Shown here in pieces: positions 52,794-61,194 of a stretch of DNA of 64,000 nucleotides (its first letter is position 1; every line of letters begins with the position of its first letter). The translations under genes and the position numbers were made by a program. The DNA comes from CAXSBR01 sp964252015 (lineage in GTDB: Bacteria > Actinomycetota > Actinomycetes > Mycobacteriales > Jatrophihabitantaceae). Below the pieces are notes generated by a model, which did no database searches, was not told the origin of the DNA, and worked only from the letters and a program-made list of their open reading frames with translations. The stretch covers positions 1 through 64,000 of the forward strand of contig CAXULW010000003.1 of assembly GCA_964252015.1 (NCBI GenBank), given 5' to 3'.

Positions 52794-53189
52794 TCAAATG
52801 CCGAGGACGGTGACCAGCTTCTCCAGGCCGGCAAAGTCGTCGGGGTTGCGGGTGTACAGGGCGAGGCCGTTGGCGTGGGCGGTCGCCGCGATCAACAGAT
52901 CAGCGACACGACTTCGGTGCCAGCGGCCGGCCTCGACAACTGCAGCCACGATGAGCCCGCAGCTGCGGGCAGCTACGGCATCGAGCGGCAACGGTTCGAA
53001 CATGGCCTCGACCCGCTGAAGCCGGGCATGCCGGTTCGCCCGTTCCGTCCGATTCGAGGCCAGATGCGGACCTGCGGCGAGCTCGGCCAGAGTTACTGCG
53101 CAGACTGAGACCTCATCAGGCAGTGCCGCGGCAACGGCCCCGTCGTCCCAGTCGATCACGACCGAGGTGTCCAGCAGGCCGGCGGTCAC
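52794..53189 (-). CDS. PIN-domain VapC-type toxin
   Basis: The 131-residue PIN RNase has the acidic active site visible as Asp in GLLDTSVVIDW, Glu in VTLAELAAG and Asp in RVADLLIAATA, then LYTRNPDDFAGL. The length is normal, so it is probably functional. It starts at GTG 53189, one base after the antitoxin stop. It is convergent to the damaged VapC at 52422. Confidence 0.9.
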   Translation of the reverse strand: MTAGLLDTSVVIDWDDGAVAAALPDEVSVCAVTLAELAAGPHLASNRTERANRHARLQRVEAMFEPLPLDAVAARSCGLIVAAVVEAGRWHRSRVADLLIAATAHANGLALYTRNPDDFAGLEKLVTVLGI

Positions 53190-53190
53190 C

Positions 53191-53373
53191 TCAGAGCCTG
53201 TGGTCGATTACTCGGCCAATGTCTTCGCGCAATCGGGCCCCATCGATGTGCGGACCCCGCATCGCGACCATCACGACCTCGGCCCGAGGAACGAACGTCC
53301 GCCGGGCGCGTTCGATCGGTCGAAGCTCGGCGACCGGGGACCGCCAAACACCGGTCCCTCGCGTCGGACCCAC
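53191..53373 (-). pseudogene. Antitoxin fragment (Phd-like C-terminal part)
   Basis: The 60-codon frame contains SPVAELRPIERARRTFVPRA, then EVVMVAMRGPHIDGARL and REDIGRVID. This matches the end of the DNA-binding fold and the toxin-binding tail of Phd-type antitoxins. The first 25-30 residues that form the DNA-contacting N-terminus are missing, and the upstream sequence is now the pntA promoter region. The stop is one base before the VapC start. It may still neutralise the toxin but would not repress the operon. Confidence 0.6.
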
Positions 53374-53507
53374 CTGGGCTTCTTGGGTCTGCGCGTCGGC
53401 CCGGAGGTGTATCGGTAGGTTTCGACCACCAGGGAAATCGTCTGCGAAGGTGGTGCCACGCCGGAGCCGACGGGTGGTCGCGCGGACGTGGTGGAAAGGA
53501 GTATCTG

Positions 53508-55037
53508 GTGCTGATCGGAGTCCCGCGCGAGTCCCGTGTCGGCGAAACGCGCGTGGCCGCCACCCCGGCGACGGTCAAGCAGCTGCTCGGCCTCGGGTAC
53601 GAGGTGACCGTCGAGGCCGGCGCCGGGCACGCATCGAACTTCGCCGACGCGTCCTACACCGCCGCTGGCGCCCGGATCGGAACCCGGCCGGAGGTATGGG
53701 GAGCCGACGTCGTGCTGAAGGTGAACGCGCCGTCCACGCCGGAGATCGGCTATCTGAGCGACGGCGCAACCCTGGTGGGGATGCTCAGCCCGGCCCTGCG
53801 CCCGGATCTCGTGGCGGAGTTGGCGCACCGACCGATCACCGCGCTGGCCGTGGACGCGGCCCCGCGCATCTCCCGCGCTCAGTCGCTGGACGTGTTGAGC
53901 TCGATGTCCAACATCGCCGGTTACCGGGCGGTCATCGAGGCGGCGCACACCTTCGGACGGTTCTTCACCGGCCAGGTCACCGCCGCGGGGAAGGTGCCAC
54001 CGGCCAAGGTGCTGGTCGCCGGTGCGGGTGTGGCCGGGCTCGCCGCGATCGGCGCCGCCAGCAGTCTGGGGGCGATCGTGCGCGCGACCGACCCCCGCCC
54101 GGAGGTGGCCGAGCAGGTGCGGTCCCTGGGCGCGGAATTCCTGGCCGTGGAGGTCGAGCAGGAGGCGGGCGCGGACGGGTACGCCAAGCCGACGACCGAG
54201 CAGTACGACCGGCGCGCAGCGCAGATCTACAGCGAGCAGGCCGCCGACGTGGACATCATCATCACCACCGCCTTGATCCCGGGACGGCCGGCGCCGAGGC
54301 TTCTCACCGCGGCCGACGTCGCGGCCATGAAGTCGGGCAGCGTCATCGTCGACATGGCCACCGAACAGGGCGGCAACGTCGCCGGGTCGGTGCGGGGCGC
54401 GACCACCGTCACCGACAACAATGTGACGATCATCGGCTACACCGATCTTGCCGGTCGGCTGCCAACCCAGGCCTCGCAGCTCTACAGCACCAACCTGGTC
54501 AACCTGATGAAGCTGTTGACCCCGGCCAAGGACGGGCAGCTCGTCCTCGACTTCGACGACATCGTGCAGCGCACCATCACCGTCGTCCGGGACGGGGAGG
54601 TGCTGTGGCCACCGCCGCCGGTGGCCGTGTCCTCAGCTGCGCCACCCGCGCCATCACCTGCACGTACGGTCGTGACCGCCAAAGCGCCGATGACCGCCAA
54701 CCGCAAGTACACCCTCGTTGGCCTGGGTGCGGTGCTCCTGTTCGTGCTGACCGCGTTCTCGCCGACCGAGTTGATCGGCCACTTCACCGTGTTCGTGCTG
54801 GCGATCGTCATCGGCTATTACGTGATCGGCAACGTCCACCACGCCCTGCACACCCCGTTGATGTCGGTGACCAACGCGATCTCGGGGATCATCGTGGTCG
54901 GGGCGTTGCTGCAGATCGGGCATGCGGACACGACGATCTCCGTGCTGGCGTTCCTGGCCATCCTGGTGGCCAGCATCAACATCTTCGGCGGCTTCGCCGT
55001 GACCCGGCGCATGCTCAGCATGTTCACCCGGGACTGA
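53508..55037 (+). CDS. pntA: NAD(P) transhydrogenase subunit alpha
   Basis: The 509-residue protein has the dI NAD(H)-binding domain (PRESRVGETRVAATPATVKQ; Rossmann loop VLVAGAGVAGLAAIGAA; MATEQGGN) at about 1-370. A Pro/Ala linker follows, then a C-terminal membrane part with about four helices (LVGLGAVLLFVLTAF to ASINIFGGFAVTRRML). It is the fused alpha1-alpha2 form. With PntB it uses the proton gradient to make NADPH from NADH. GTG 53508 follows GGAAAGGAG. Confidence 0.95.
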   Translation: MLIGVPRESRVGETRVAATPATVKQLLGLGYEVTVEAGAGHASNFADASYTAAGARIGTRPEVWGADVVLKVNAPSTPEIGYLSDGATLVGMLSPALRPDLVAELAHRPITALAVDAAPRISRAQSLDVLSSMSNIAGYRAVIEAAHTFGRFFTGQVTAAGKVPPAKVLVAGAGVAGLAAIGAASSLGAIVRATDPRPEVAEQVRSLGAEFLAVEVEQEAGADGYAKPTTEQYDRRAAQIYSEQAADVDIIITTALIPGRPAPRLLTAADVAAMKSGSVIVDMATEQGGNVAGSVRGATTVTDNNVTIIGYTDLAGRLPTQASQLYSTNLVNLMKLLTPAKDGQLVLDFDDIVQRTITVVRDGEVLWPPPPVAVSSAAPPAPSPARTVVTAKAPMTANRKYTLVGLGAVLLFVLTAFSPTELIGHFTVFVLAIVIGYYVIGNVHHALHTPLMSVTNAISGIIVVGALLQIGHADTTISVLAFLAILVASINIFGGFAVTRRMLSMFTRD

Positions 55038-55041
55038 TGGG

Positions 55042-56442
55042 GTGACCGCCACGTCGGTTTCGCAGGCGGCGTACATCATCGCCGCGCTGTTGTTCATCCT
55101 GAGCCTGGCCGGGCTGTCGAAGCACGAGACGTCGCGCTCGGGCATCGTGTTCGGTATCGGCGGCATGGTCATCGCGCTGGCCGCCACGATCGGCCTGGCG
55201 TCCCGCTCGATCGCGGCCGGCGGCCTTGCGCTGATCGCGATCGCGATGGCCATCGGTGCCGCCATCGGTCTGTGGCGGGCGCACGTGGTCGAGATGACCG
55301 GCATGCCCGAGTTGATCGCGATCCTGCACAGCTTCGTCGGCCTGGCCGCGATCCTGGTCGGCTGGAACGGCTACTACGACGTCGAAGCACGTGACGGCGG
55401 TGATCTGGCCGGGTCGCTGCTGCGCATCCACCACGCAGAAGTGTTCATCGGTGTGTTCATCGGAGCCGTCACGTTCACCGGCTCGATCATCGCGTTCTTG
55501 AAGTTGTCAGCGCGGATCAAGTCCAATCCGCTGACGTTGCCGGGCAAGAACGCGCTCAACCTCGGCGCCCTGGCCGCGTTCGCAGCCCTCACCGTCGCCT
55601 TCGTGGCGACACCGCACCTGTGGCTGCTGGCCGCGATGACGGCGATTGCGCTGATGCTCGGGGTGCACCTCGTCGCGTCCATCGGCGGCGGTGACATGCC
55701 GGTTGTCGTGTCGATGCTGAACAGTTATTCAGGCTGGGCCGCGGCCGCGTCAGGGTTCCTGCTCGACAACAACCTCCTCATCGTCACCGGCGCCCTGGTC
55801 GGGTCGTCCGGTGCCTACCTGTCCTACGTCATGTGCCGGGCGATGAACCGTTCGTTCCTGTCCGTCATTGCCGGAGGCTTCGGAATCGAGGCCCCTACGG
55901 CCGACGGGGCTGACGACGGCGAGCACCGCGAGATCAACGCGGCCGACGCCGCCGACCTTCTCCGCGACGCCACCTCGGTGGTGATCACGCCGGGTTACGG
56001 CATGGCGGTCGCGCAGGCGCAGTATCCGGTGGCCGACCTGACCCGGCGCCTGCGCGAGCGTGGGGTCGACGTGCGCTTCGGCATCCACCCGGTCGCCGGA
56101 CGACTGCCCGGACACATGAACGTCCTGCTCGCCGAAGCGCGGGTTCCCTACGACATCGTCCTGTCCATGGACGAGATCAACGACGACTTCGTCAGAACGT
56201 CCGTGGTGCTCGTCATCGGCGCCAACGACACCGTCAACCCGTCCGCGGCCGAGGACCCCGGCAGCCCGATCGCCGGCATGCCGGTCCTTCGCGTGTGGGA
56301 GGCCCAGCACGTCATCGTCTTCAAGCGGTCGATGAGCACCGGCTATGCCGGGGTGCAGAACCCGCTGTTCTTCCGTGACAACAGCCGCATGCTCTTCGGC
56401 GATGCCGGCACCCGAGTCAAGGACATCCTCGCTGAGCTGTAG
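55042..56442 (+). CDS. pntB: NAD(P) transhydrogenase subunit beta
   Basis: The 466-residue protein has about eight or nine transmembrane helices to residue 270, then the dIII NADP(H)-binding domain. That domain carries VVITPGYGMAVAQAQYPVAD, GIHPVAGRLPGHMNVLLAEA, VIGANDTVNPSA and STGYAGVQNPLFF. It starts at GTG, 4 bp after pntA. It completes the proton-translocating transhydrogenase, supplying NADPH for the many oxidoreductases nearby. Confidence 0.95.
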   Translation: MTATSVSQAAYIIAALLFILSLAGLSKHETSRSGIVFGIGGMVIALAATIGLASRSIAAGGLALIAIAMAIGAAIGLWRAHVVEMTGMPELIAILHSFVGLAAILVGWNGYYDVEARDGGDLAGSLLRIHHAEVFIGVFIGAVTFTGSIIAFLKLSARIKSNPLTLPGKNALNLGALAAFAALTVAFVATPHLWLLAAMTAIALMLGVHLVASIGGGDMPVVVSMLNSYSGWAAAASGFLLDNNLLIVTGALVGSSGAYLSYVMCRAMNRSFLSVIAGGFGIEAPTADGADDGEHREINAADAADLLRDATSVVITPGYGMAVAQAQYPVADLTRRLRERGVDVRFGIHPVAGRLPGHMNVLLAEARVPYDIVLSMDEINDDFVRTSVVLVIGANDTVNPSAAEDPGSPIAGMPVLRVWEAQHVIVFKRSMSTGYAGVQNPLFFRDNSRMLFGDAGTRVKDILAEL

Positions 56443-56613
56443 CAACCGGGGTCCAACCCGACCTGACCGGCGGGTGGTGAGCCCATCGGTCATACTGGCT
56501 GCAGGTTCTGCGCCGCACCTAGGAGCGCGCTTGGGCTCAGGTTCCGAACGCTCAACAGCCAGCTTCGGCAGCCGCCCCGCCCGTTGGGCGGTGTACTTCG
56601 GAAAGGCAGTGCC

Positions 56614-57423
56614 GTGACGCAGGACCAACGGGTAGACGAGATCCGGCACGCGACCGGTAGCGGCGGTGACGACATCGAGGCCGGGCTGGCCCGCCAACTC
56701 GGCCAACTTGCTCGCGAGATGCAATCCGCACCCGACATGGCCGGCCTGCTGCAACACATCACTGACGCTGCGGTGCTGGAGATTGACGGCGCCGATCATG
56801 CGTGCATCAGCTTGGTCGAACGTGGCGTCGTCCGTACTCAGGCGGCAACGGACGAGCTGGTGAAGCGCATCGACGAGCGCGAGTCGGAGCTCCAAGAAGG
56901 GCCCTGCATAACGTCGCTGCGTAGCGAGGTCACGGTTCGATCGGACGACTTCGAACGTGAAGATCGGTGGCCCCGCTTCGTCGCCGCGGCCATGGAAGAA
57001 GGCATTCGCTCGATGCTGGCTGTGCAGCTGTTCGTCAGGGACGACAACCTTGGCGCGCTCAACATCTACGGCGACCGTCCTGATGCATTCACTGCGCACG
57101 ACGAGACCATCGCGATGCTGCTGGCCGTGCACGCCGCCATCGCCATGAAGGCCAGCAGCACCGAATCCAACCTCCGTGCGGCGCTGGACTCGCGGGACAC
57201 CATCGGCCAGGCCAAGGGGATACTGATGGAGCGATATAAAATCAGCTCAATTGAGGCTTTCCACCTTCTCGTTGTCGCTTCGCAGCGAAGCAACCGCAAG
57301 TTACGCGAGGTCGCCGAGACCTTGTCCGTGACGGGCGAATTGAGAACGGGGGCTGATCGGCCGAACGAGGCACGGTCTACACGCACGGCAAACACCTCCT
57401 CACCCGCCGGTCCGACGGGCTGA
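56614..57423 (+). CDS. GAF-ANTAR transcription antiterminator
   Basis: The 269-residue protein has a GAF sensor domain at about 25-165 (ITDAAVLEIDGADHACISLV; MLAVQLFVRDDNLGALNIYG) and an ANTAR RNA-binding three-helix domain at about 175-235. The ANTAR part reads SRDTIGQAKGILMERYKISS, EAFHLLVVASQRSNRKL. ANTAR proteins bind dual hexanucleotide-loop RNA hairpins to prevent termination. The C-terminal tail is disordered. GTG 56614 follows GGAAAGG. The target transcripts and GAF ligand are unknown. Confidence 0.92.
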   Translation: MTQDQRVDEIRHATGSGGDDIEAGLARQLGQLAREMQSAPDMAGLLQHITDAAVLEIDGADHACISLVERGVVRTQAATDELVKRIDERESELQEGPCITSLRSEVTVRSDDFEREDRWPRFVAAAMEEGIRSMLAVQLFVRDDNLGALNIYGDRPDAFTAHDETIAMLLAVHAAIAMKASSTESNLRAALDSRDTIGQAKGILMERYKISSIEAFHLLVVASQRSNRKLREVAETLSVTGELRTGADRPNEARSTRTANTSSPAGPTG

Positions 57424-57654
57424 CCCTGCACACGCACCTGGAGGTGTCCGGCTTCGTCATCGCCTTGTGACCCCAGCCCACGAGACCGGCGGCTGAGTCG
57501 ACGCAGTTGGTGGTGCCCGACGTGCCCGCCCGGATCGAAGGCCCCTCCGGAGGGTTGACCGGGCGGCAACGGTTCTCCAGGATGCAGCTAACCCGGTGGT
57601 TCCTGCACAGCGCCCGACGAGCACGCGGGACTTCCGGAGGGAGGGCGGACTGCG

Positions 57655-58461
57655 ATGACACAGGTCGGGAACGACTGGACGGTGGTCGACGAGGGGTGGG
57701 GGCGCCGAGCCGTCGACTTCGCGACCTTGAGCGAGACCAGCAATTGCCGCGAGTACGTGGCGATGCACCATCGGCTCGGCGTGGACGTCGGTGATCGCCT
57801 GCTCGACGTAGCCTGCGGTTCGGGTCTGGCCGTCGAACTTGCCGGCCTGCGCGGCGCGGTCTGTGCGGGTATCGACGCGTCGATACGATTGGTCGCCGTC
57901 GCGCGCGATCGCAGTCCCAAGGCCGATATTCGCGTCGGTGACATGCACGATCTGCCATGGGCCGAGGCGACGTTCGACGTCGCGACCAGCTTTCGCGGGA
58001 TCTGGGGTACGACGCCGGGCGCGGTGAGCGAGATCCTGCGGGTGTTGAAGCCGGGCGGTCGGCTGGGATTGACCGTGTGGGGGCATCTGAAGATCTCGCC
58101 GGGCGTGTGGGCGTTCGCGCCGTTTCGGCTTGCCGCGACGCCGAAAGTCGAGAATCAGGCGGCCATGGTGTCACTGGGTCGGCCGGGGGCCGGCGAGCAA
58201 CTATTGGCCAGTGCCGGGTTCGTCGATGTGCGCCGAACGACAATTCCGTTTGCGTTGGAGTTCCCGGACCCGCAGATCTACGCCCGAGCGCTGGCGTCCA
58301 CGGGGCCGGCGTACGAGGCCGTCCAGAACGTCGGCGAGGCCGCATTCTTCGACGCGGCGGTTGAACTGGCGCAGGCGAGGGTTCGCGACGGTCTGCCGCT
58401 GCGGGCCGAGCTCGACCTCGTCGGGTACCTGGCTCGCAAACCCGAAGGCCCGCAGCCCTGA
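57655..58461 (+). CDS. Class I SAM-dependent methyltransferase
   Basis: The 268-residue methyltransferase has motif I LLDVACGSGLAVELA near 44-58, an acidic motif II segment (CAGIDASIRLVAVARDRS), post-I VGDMHDLPWAEATFDVATS, and motif III LRVLKPGGRLGLTVW. This is the UbiE/Methyltransf_11 style. The substrate is unclear. It lies 94 bp upstream of the flavin monooxygenase on the same strand and may be cotranscribed. Confidence 0.9.
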   Translation: MTQVGNDWTVVDEGWGRRAVDFATLSETSNCREYVAMHHRLGVDVGDRLLDVACGSGLAVELAGLRGAVCAGIDASIRLVAVARDRSPKADIRVGDMHDLPWAEATFDVATSFRGIWGTTPGAVSEILRVLKPGGRLGLTVWGHLKISPGVWAFAPFRLAATPKVENQAAMVSLGRPGAGEQLLASAGFVDVRRTTIPFALEFPDPQIYARALASTGPAYEAVQNVGEAAFFDAAVELAQARVRDGLPLRAELDLVGYLARKPEGPQP

Positions 58462-58555
58462 AATCGGCCACGCTGTTCGGCGCATCCGATCCGCGCAGCG
58501 CCGCGTGCCGTCTCGCCCACGATTACATTCCCACCGACCACGTCAGGAGTCGCAG

Positions 58556-60379
58556 ATGACCGCAACGATGCCCACGACCTCGGCCCGCGAGGTGATCGAG
58601 TCATGGCTCTCGGCCTTCGGAACGGCGCTCGAGCAGGGTGACGCCGTGGGCGCGGCCGATCTGTTCGGTGATGAGTGCTTCTGGCGCGACTTGATTGCGT
58701 TCACGTGGAATCTGAAGACCGCGGAGGGACGCGACGCGATAGCCGCCATGCTCACCGCAACTCTGCCGACCACGCAGCCCAGCAATTGGCGGATTACCGA
58801 GGGCGAGGAACCGACGTCGGCCGACGGGGTCACCGAAGCCTGGATCGAATTCGAAACCGCCGTCGGACGCGGTAAGGGCCAGCTGAGGCTGCAGGGCGAG
58901 GGCGAAGCGGCGAAGGGCTGGACCTTGCTGACCACCCTCTACGAGCTCAAAGGTCATGAAGAGCCGAAGGGGGCCACTCGACCCAAAGGCGCCGAGCACG
59001 GAGCCCAGCGCAACCGGCAAACCTGGGCCGACCGGCGCGAGCAGGAGGCAGCCGAGCTGGGCTACACCACCCAGCCCAACGTGCTGATCATCGGCGGTGG
59101 CCAAGGCGGCATCGCCCTCGGCGCGCGCCTACGCCAACTCGGTGTGCCGACGATCGTCGTCGACAAGCGGGGGCGCCCAGGCGACCAATGGCGCAGCCGG
59201 TACAAGTCGCTGTGTCTGCACGACCCGGTCTGGTACGACCACCTGCCTTACATCAAGTTTCCGGACAACTGGCCGGTGTTCGCTCCCAAGGACAAGATCG
59301 CCGACTGGCTCGAGTCCTACGCCAAAATCATGGAGCTGAACTATTGGTCCAACACCGAGGCGAAGTCGGCGCAGTACAACGAGGCGACGAAAGAGTGGAC
59401 CGTCACCGTCGAGCGCGAGGGGCAACCGGTGGTCTTGCGGCCCAGGCAACTGGTCCTCGCCACCGGAATGTCCGGCAAGCCCAACCTGCCGAACTTCCCC
59501 GGCATGGACACGTTCCGCGGCGATCAACACCACTCGTCGGCCCACCCGGGACCGGACGCGTACGAGGGCAAGAAGTGCGTCGTCATCGGGTCAAACAACT
59601 CGGCCTTCGACATCTGCGGCGCGCTGTGGGAAAACGGCGCAGACGTGACGATGGTGCAACGCACGTCAACCCACATCGTCCGTTCGGACTCGCTGATGGA
59701 CATCGGGCTCGGCGGCCTCTACTCCGAGGAGGCGGTCGCAACAGGAATGACCACCGAGAAGGCGGATCTCACCTTCGCCTCGCTGCCGTACCGGATCATG
59801 CACCGCTTCCAGATCCCGGCGTATGACGCGATGGCCGAGCGCGACAAGGACTTCTACGACCGGTTGGACAAGGCCGGCTTCCTCCACGATTGGGGCGACG
59901 ACGGCTCGGGACTGTTCATGAAGTACCTCCGCCGCGGCTCGGGCTACTACATCGACGTGGGCTCCGCCGACCTCGTGGCCAACGGCGATGTGACGCTGGT
60001 ACAGGGGCAGGTCGACCACCTCACCGAGAAGGCGGTGGTGCTCGAGGACGGCACCGAACTGGAGGCCGACCTCGTCGTTTACGCGACCGGCTACGGCTCG
60101 ATGAACGGATGGGTTGCCGACCTCATCTCACCCGAGGCGGCCGACCGCGTCGGCAAAGTGTGGGGATTGGGCTCAGACACCACGAAGGATCCGGGTCCAT
60201 GGGAGGGCGAGGAGCGCAACATGTGGAAGCCGACCCAGGTCGAAGCGCTATGGATGCACGGCGGCAATCTGCACCAGTCGCGCCACTACTCGCTCTACCT
60301 CGCGCTGCAGCTCAAGGCCCGCGCGGTAGGTATCGCCACACCCGTGTACGGCCGGCAAGAAGTCCACCACCTGGCGTGA
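58556..60379 (+). CDS. Flavin-containing monooxygenase with N-terminal NTF2-like domain
   Basis: The 607-residue protein has an N-terminal SnoaL/NTF2-like domain at about 10-135 (VIESWLSAFGTALEQGDAVG). A class B flavoprotein monooxygenase core follows: FAD loop VLIIGGGQGGIALGARL near 173, FPDNWPVFAPKDKIADWLE, NADPH loop CVVIGSNNSAFDICGALW, and the ATG motif LVVYATGYGSMN. The canonical FxGxxxHxxxW motif appears as a degenerate FRGDQHHSSAHPG. Related actinobacterial and fungal enzymes of about 600 residues share this architecture. ATG 58556 has CAGGAG. Confidence 0.9.
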   Translation: MTATMPTTSAREVIESWLSAFGTALEQGDAVGAADLFGDECFWRDLIAFTWNLKTAEGRDAIAAMLTATLPTTQPSNWRITEGEEPTSADGVTEAWIEFETAVGRGKGQLRLQGEGEAAKGWTLLTTLYELKGHEEPKGATRPKGAEHGAQRNRQTWADRREQEAAELGYTTQPNVLIIGGGQGGIALGARLRQLGVPTIVVDKRGRPGDQWRSRYKSLCLHDPVWYDHLPYIKFPDNWPVFAPKDKIADWLESYAKIMELNYWSNTEAKSAQYNEATKEWTVTVEREGQPVVLRPRQLVLATGMSGKPNLPNFPGMDTFRGDQHHSSAHPGPDAYEGKKCVVIGSNNSAFDICGALWENGADVTMVQRTSTHIVRSDSLMDIGLGGLYSEEAVATGMTTEKADLTFASLPYRIMHRFQIPAYDAMAERDKDFYDRLDKAGFLHDWGDDGSGLFMKYLRRGSGYYIDVGSADLVANGDVTLVQGQVDHLTEKAVVLEDGTELEADLVVYATGYGSMNGWVADLISPEAADRVGKVWGLGSDTTKDPGPWEGEERNMWKPTQVEALWMHGGNLHQSRHYSLYLALQLKARAVGIATPVYGRQEVHHLA

Positions 60380-60436
60380 TCAGGTTTTGCCGAGACGACC
60401 GGTTGGTATGGGTGAGCCGGCCGCTGCCGGTGTGGA

Positions 60437-61138
60437 TCAGGGCCGTGAATCTCTCGACTCTCGGGTGGTCCGGGTGAACAGTTCGGCGGGCCGGCCGGGG
60501 CCCCGCGACACGAATACCCCGGTGCCGGTCAGCAGGTGTGCCAGGCTGCGGCGGAAATTGTCGCGCTGCAGCGGGTGGCCGGCGACGGCCTCGTGGACGA
60601 GTCGTAGTTCGCGCAACGTGAATTCCTCCGCCAGCAGGTGGTCGGGGTCGGGCGCGTCGCGGTAGCGCTCGCGCAGGTGGGTGACGGCGAGGTCGACGAT
60701 GTGGTGGTGGCCGTAGGGCAGGCGACCCGGCCGGTCGACGGGCACGATCCGGGTATCGGTTGTTGATCGGGCGTTGAGACGGGCCAGCGGGACGACGTCG
60801 AGGTGCGCGACGGAAAGAACCCAGCCGCGGTCGTCCCGGGTGGGGTCATCGAACACGTGCAGCTGACGGGGCTGCAACCCGTCGACGCCGGCCTTGTCGC
60901 GCAGGGCCCGTTTGACCGCGTCGATGAGCCGCTCCCCCTCGTGCAGGAACGTTCCGGGCAGGCCCCAACCGCGGCCGTTCTGACGCCTTACCTCGAGCAC
61001 GGCGAGGACGGTCTGGTCGGCCGCTTGCGGCCGCAGGGTCAGGAGCGCGGTGTCGACGGCGACGGAGGGGCGGGGGTAGTCGGTGAGCGTCCGACCACTG
61101 CGATCGCGATGCGGCGCACGGTTTTTGTCGGTGGTCAC
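60437..61138 (-). CDS. NrtR-like Nudix-fold transcriptional regulator
   Basis: The 233-residue protein has a Nudix-like domain at about 20-150 (VLAVLEVRRQNGRGWGLPGT). Its Nudix box is degenerate: GTFLHEGERLIDAVKRALRD lacks the catalytic REUxEE glutamates. A winged-helix C-terminus follows (LREL..LHEAVAGHPLQRDNFRRSL, then RGPGRPAELFT). This is the NrtR architecture: ADP-ribose sensing repressors of NAD metabolism. It is divergent from an ADP-ribosylglycohydrolase gene with a palindrome between them, so ADP-ribose is a likely effector. Confidence 0.85.
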   Translation of the reverse strand: MTTDKNRAPHRDRSGRTLTDYPRPSVAVDTALLTLRPQAADQTVLAVLEVRRQNGRGWGLPGTFLHEGERLIDAVKRALRDKAGVDGLQPRQLHVFDDPTRDDRGWVLSVAHLDVVPLARLNARSTTDTRIVPVDRPGRLPYGHHHIVDLAVTHLRERYRDAPDPDHLLAEEFTLRELRLVHEAVAGHPLQRDNFRRSLAHLLTGTGVFVSRGPGRPAELFTRTTRESRDSRP

Positions 61139-61144
61139 GGTTAC

Positions 61145-61176
61145 AGTTTGCCCATTAGCGCGGATCAGCGCAAACT
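61145..61176. promoter_or_regulatory. Palindromic operator between NrtR-like and ADP-ribosylglycohydrolase genes
   Basis: AGTTTGC (61145-61151) and GCAAACT (61170-61176) are perfect inverted arms 18 bp apart. Inside lies a second near-palindrome TTAGCGC-N6-GCGCAAA (61155-61174, one mismatch), close to the ~21-bp size of known NrtR sites. It sits in the 56-bp divergent promoter gap, directly ahead of the AGGAGG of the hydrolase gene. Confidence 0.6.
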
Positions 61177-61194
61177 AGCAACCAGGAGGCACTC

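Noticed and set aside
52716..53108. Extended C-terminus of the left PIN toxin as a new domain
   Set aside because: This part is antisense to the intact VapC gene and has no recognisable fold; it is read-through of a lost stop.
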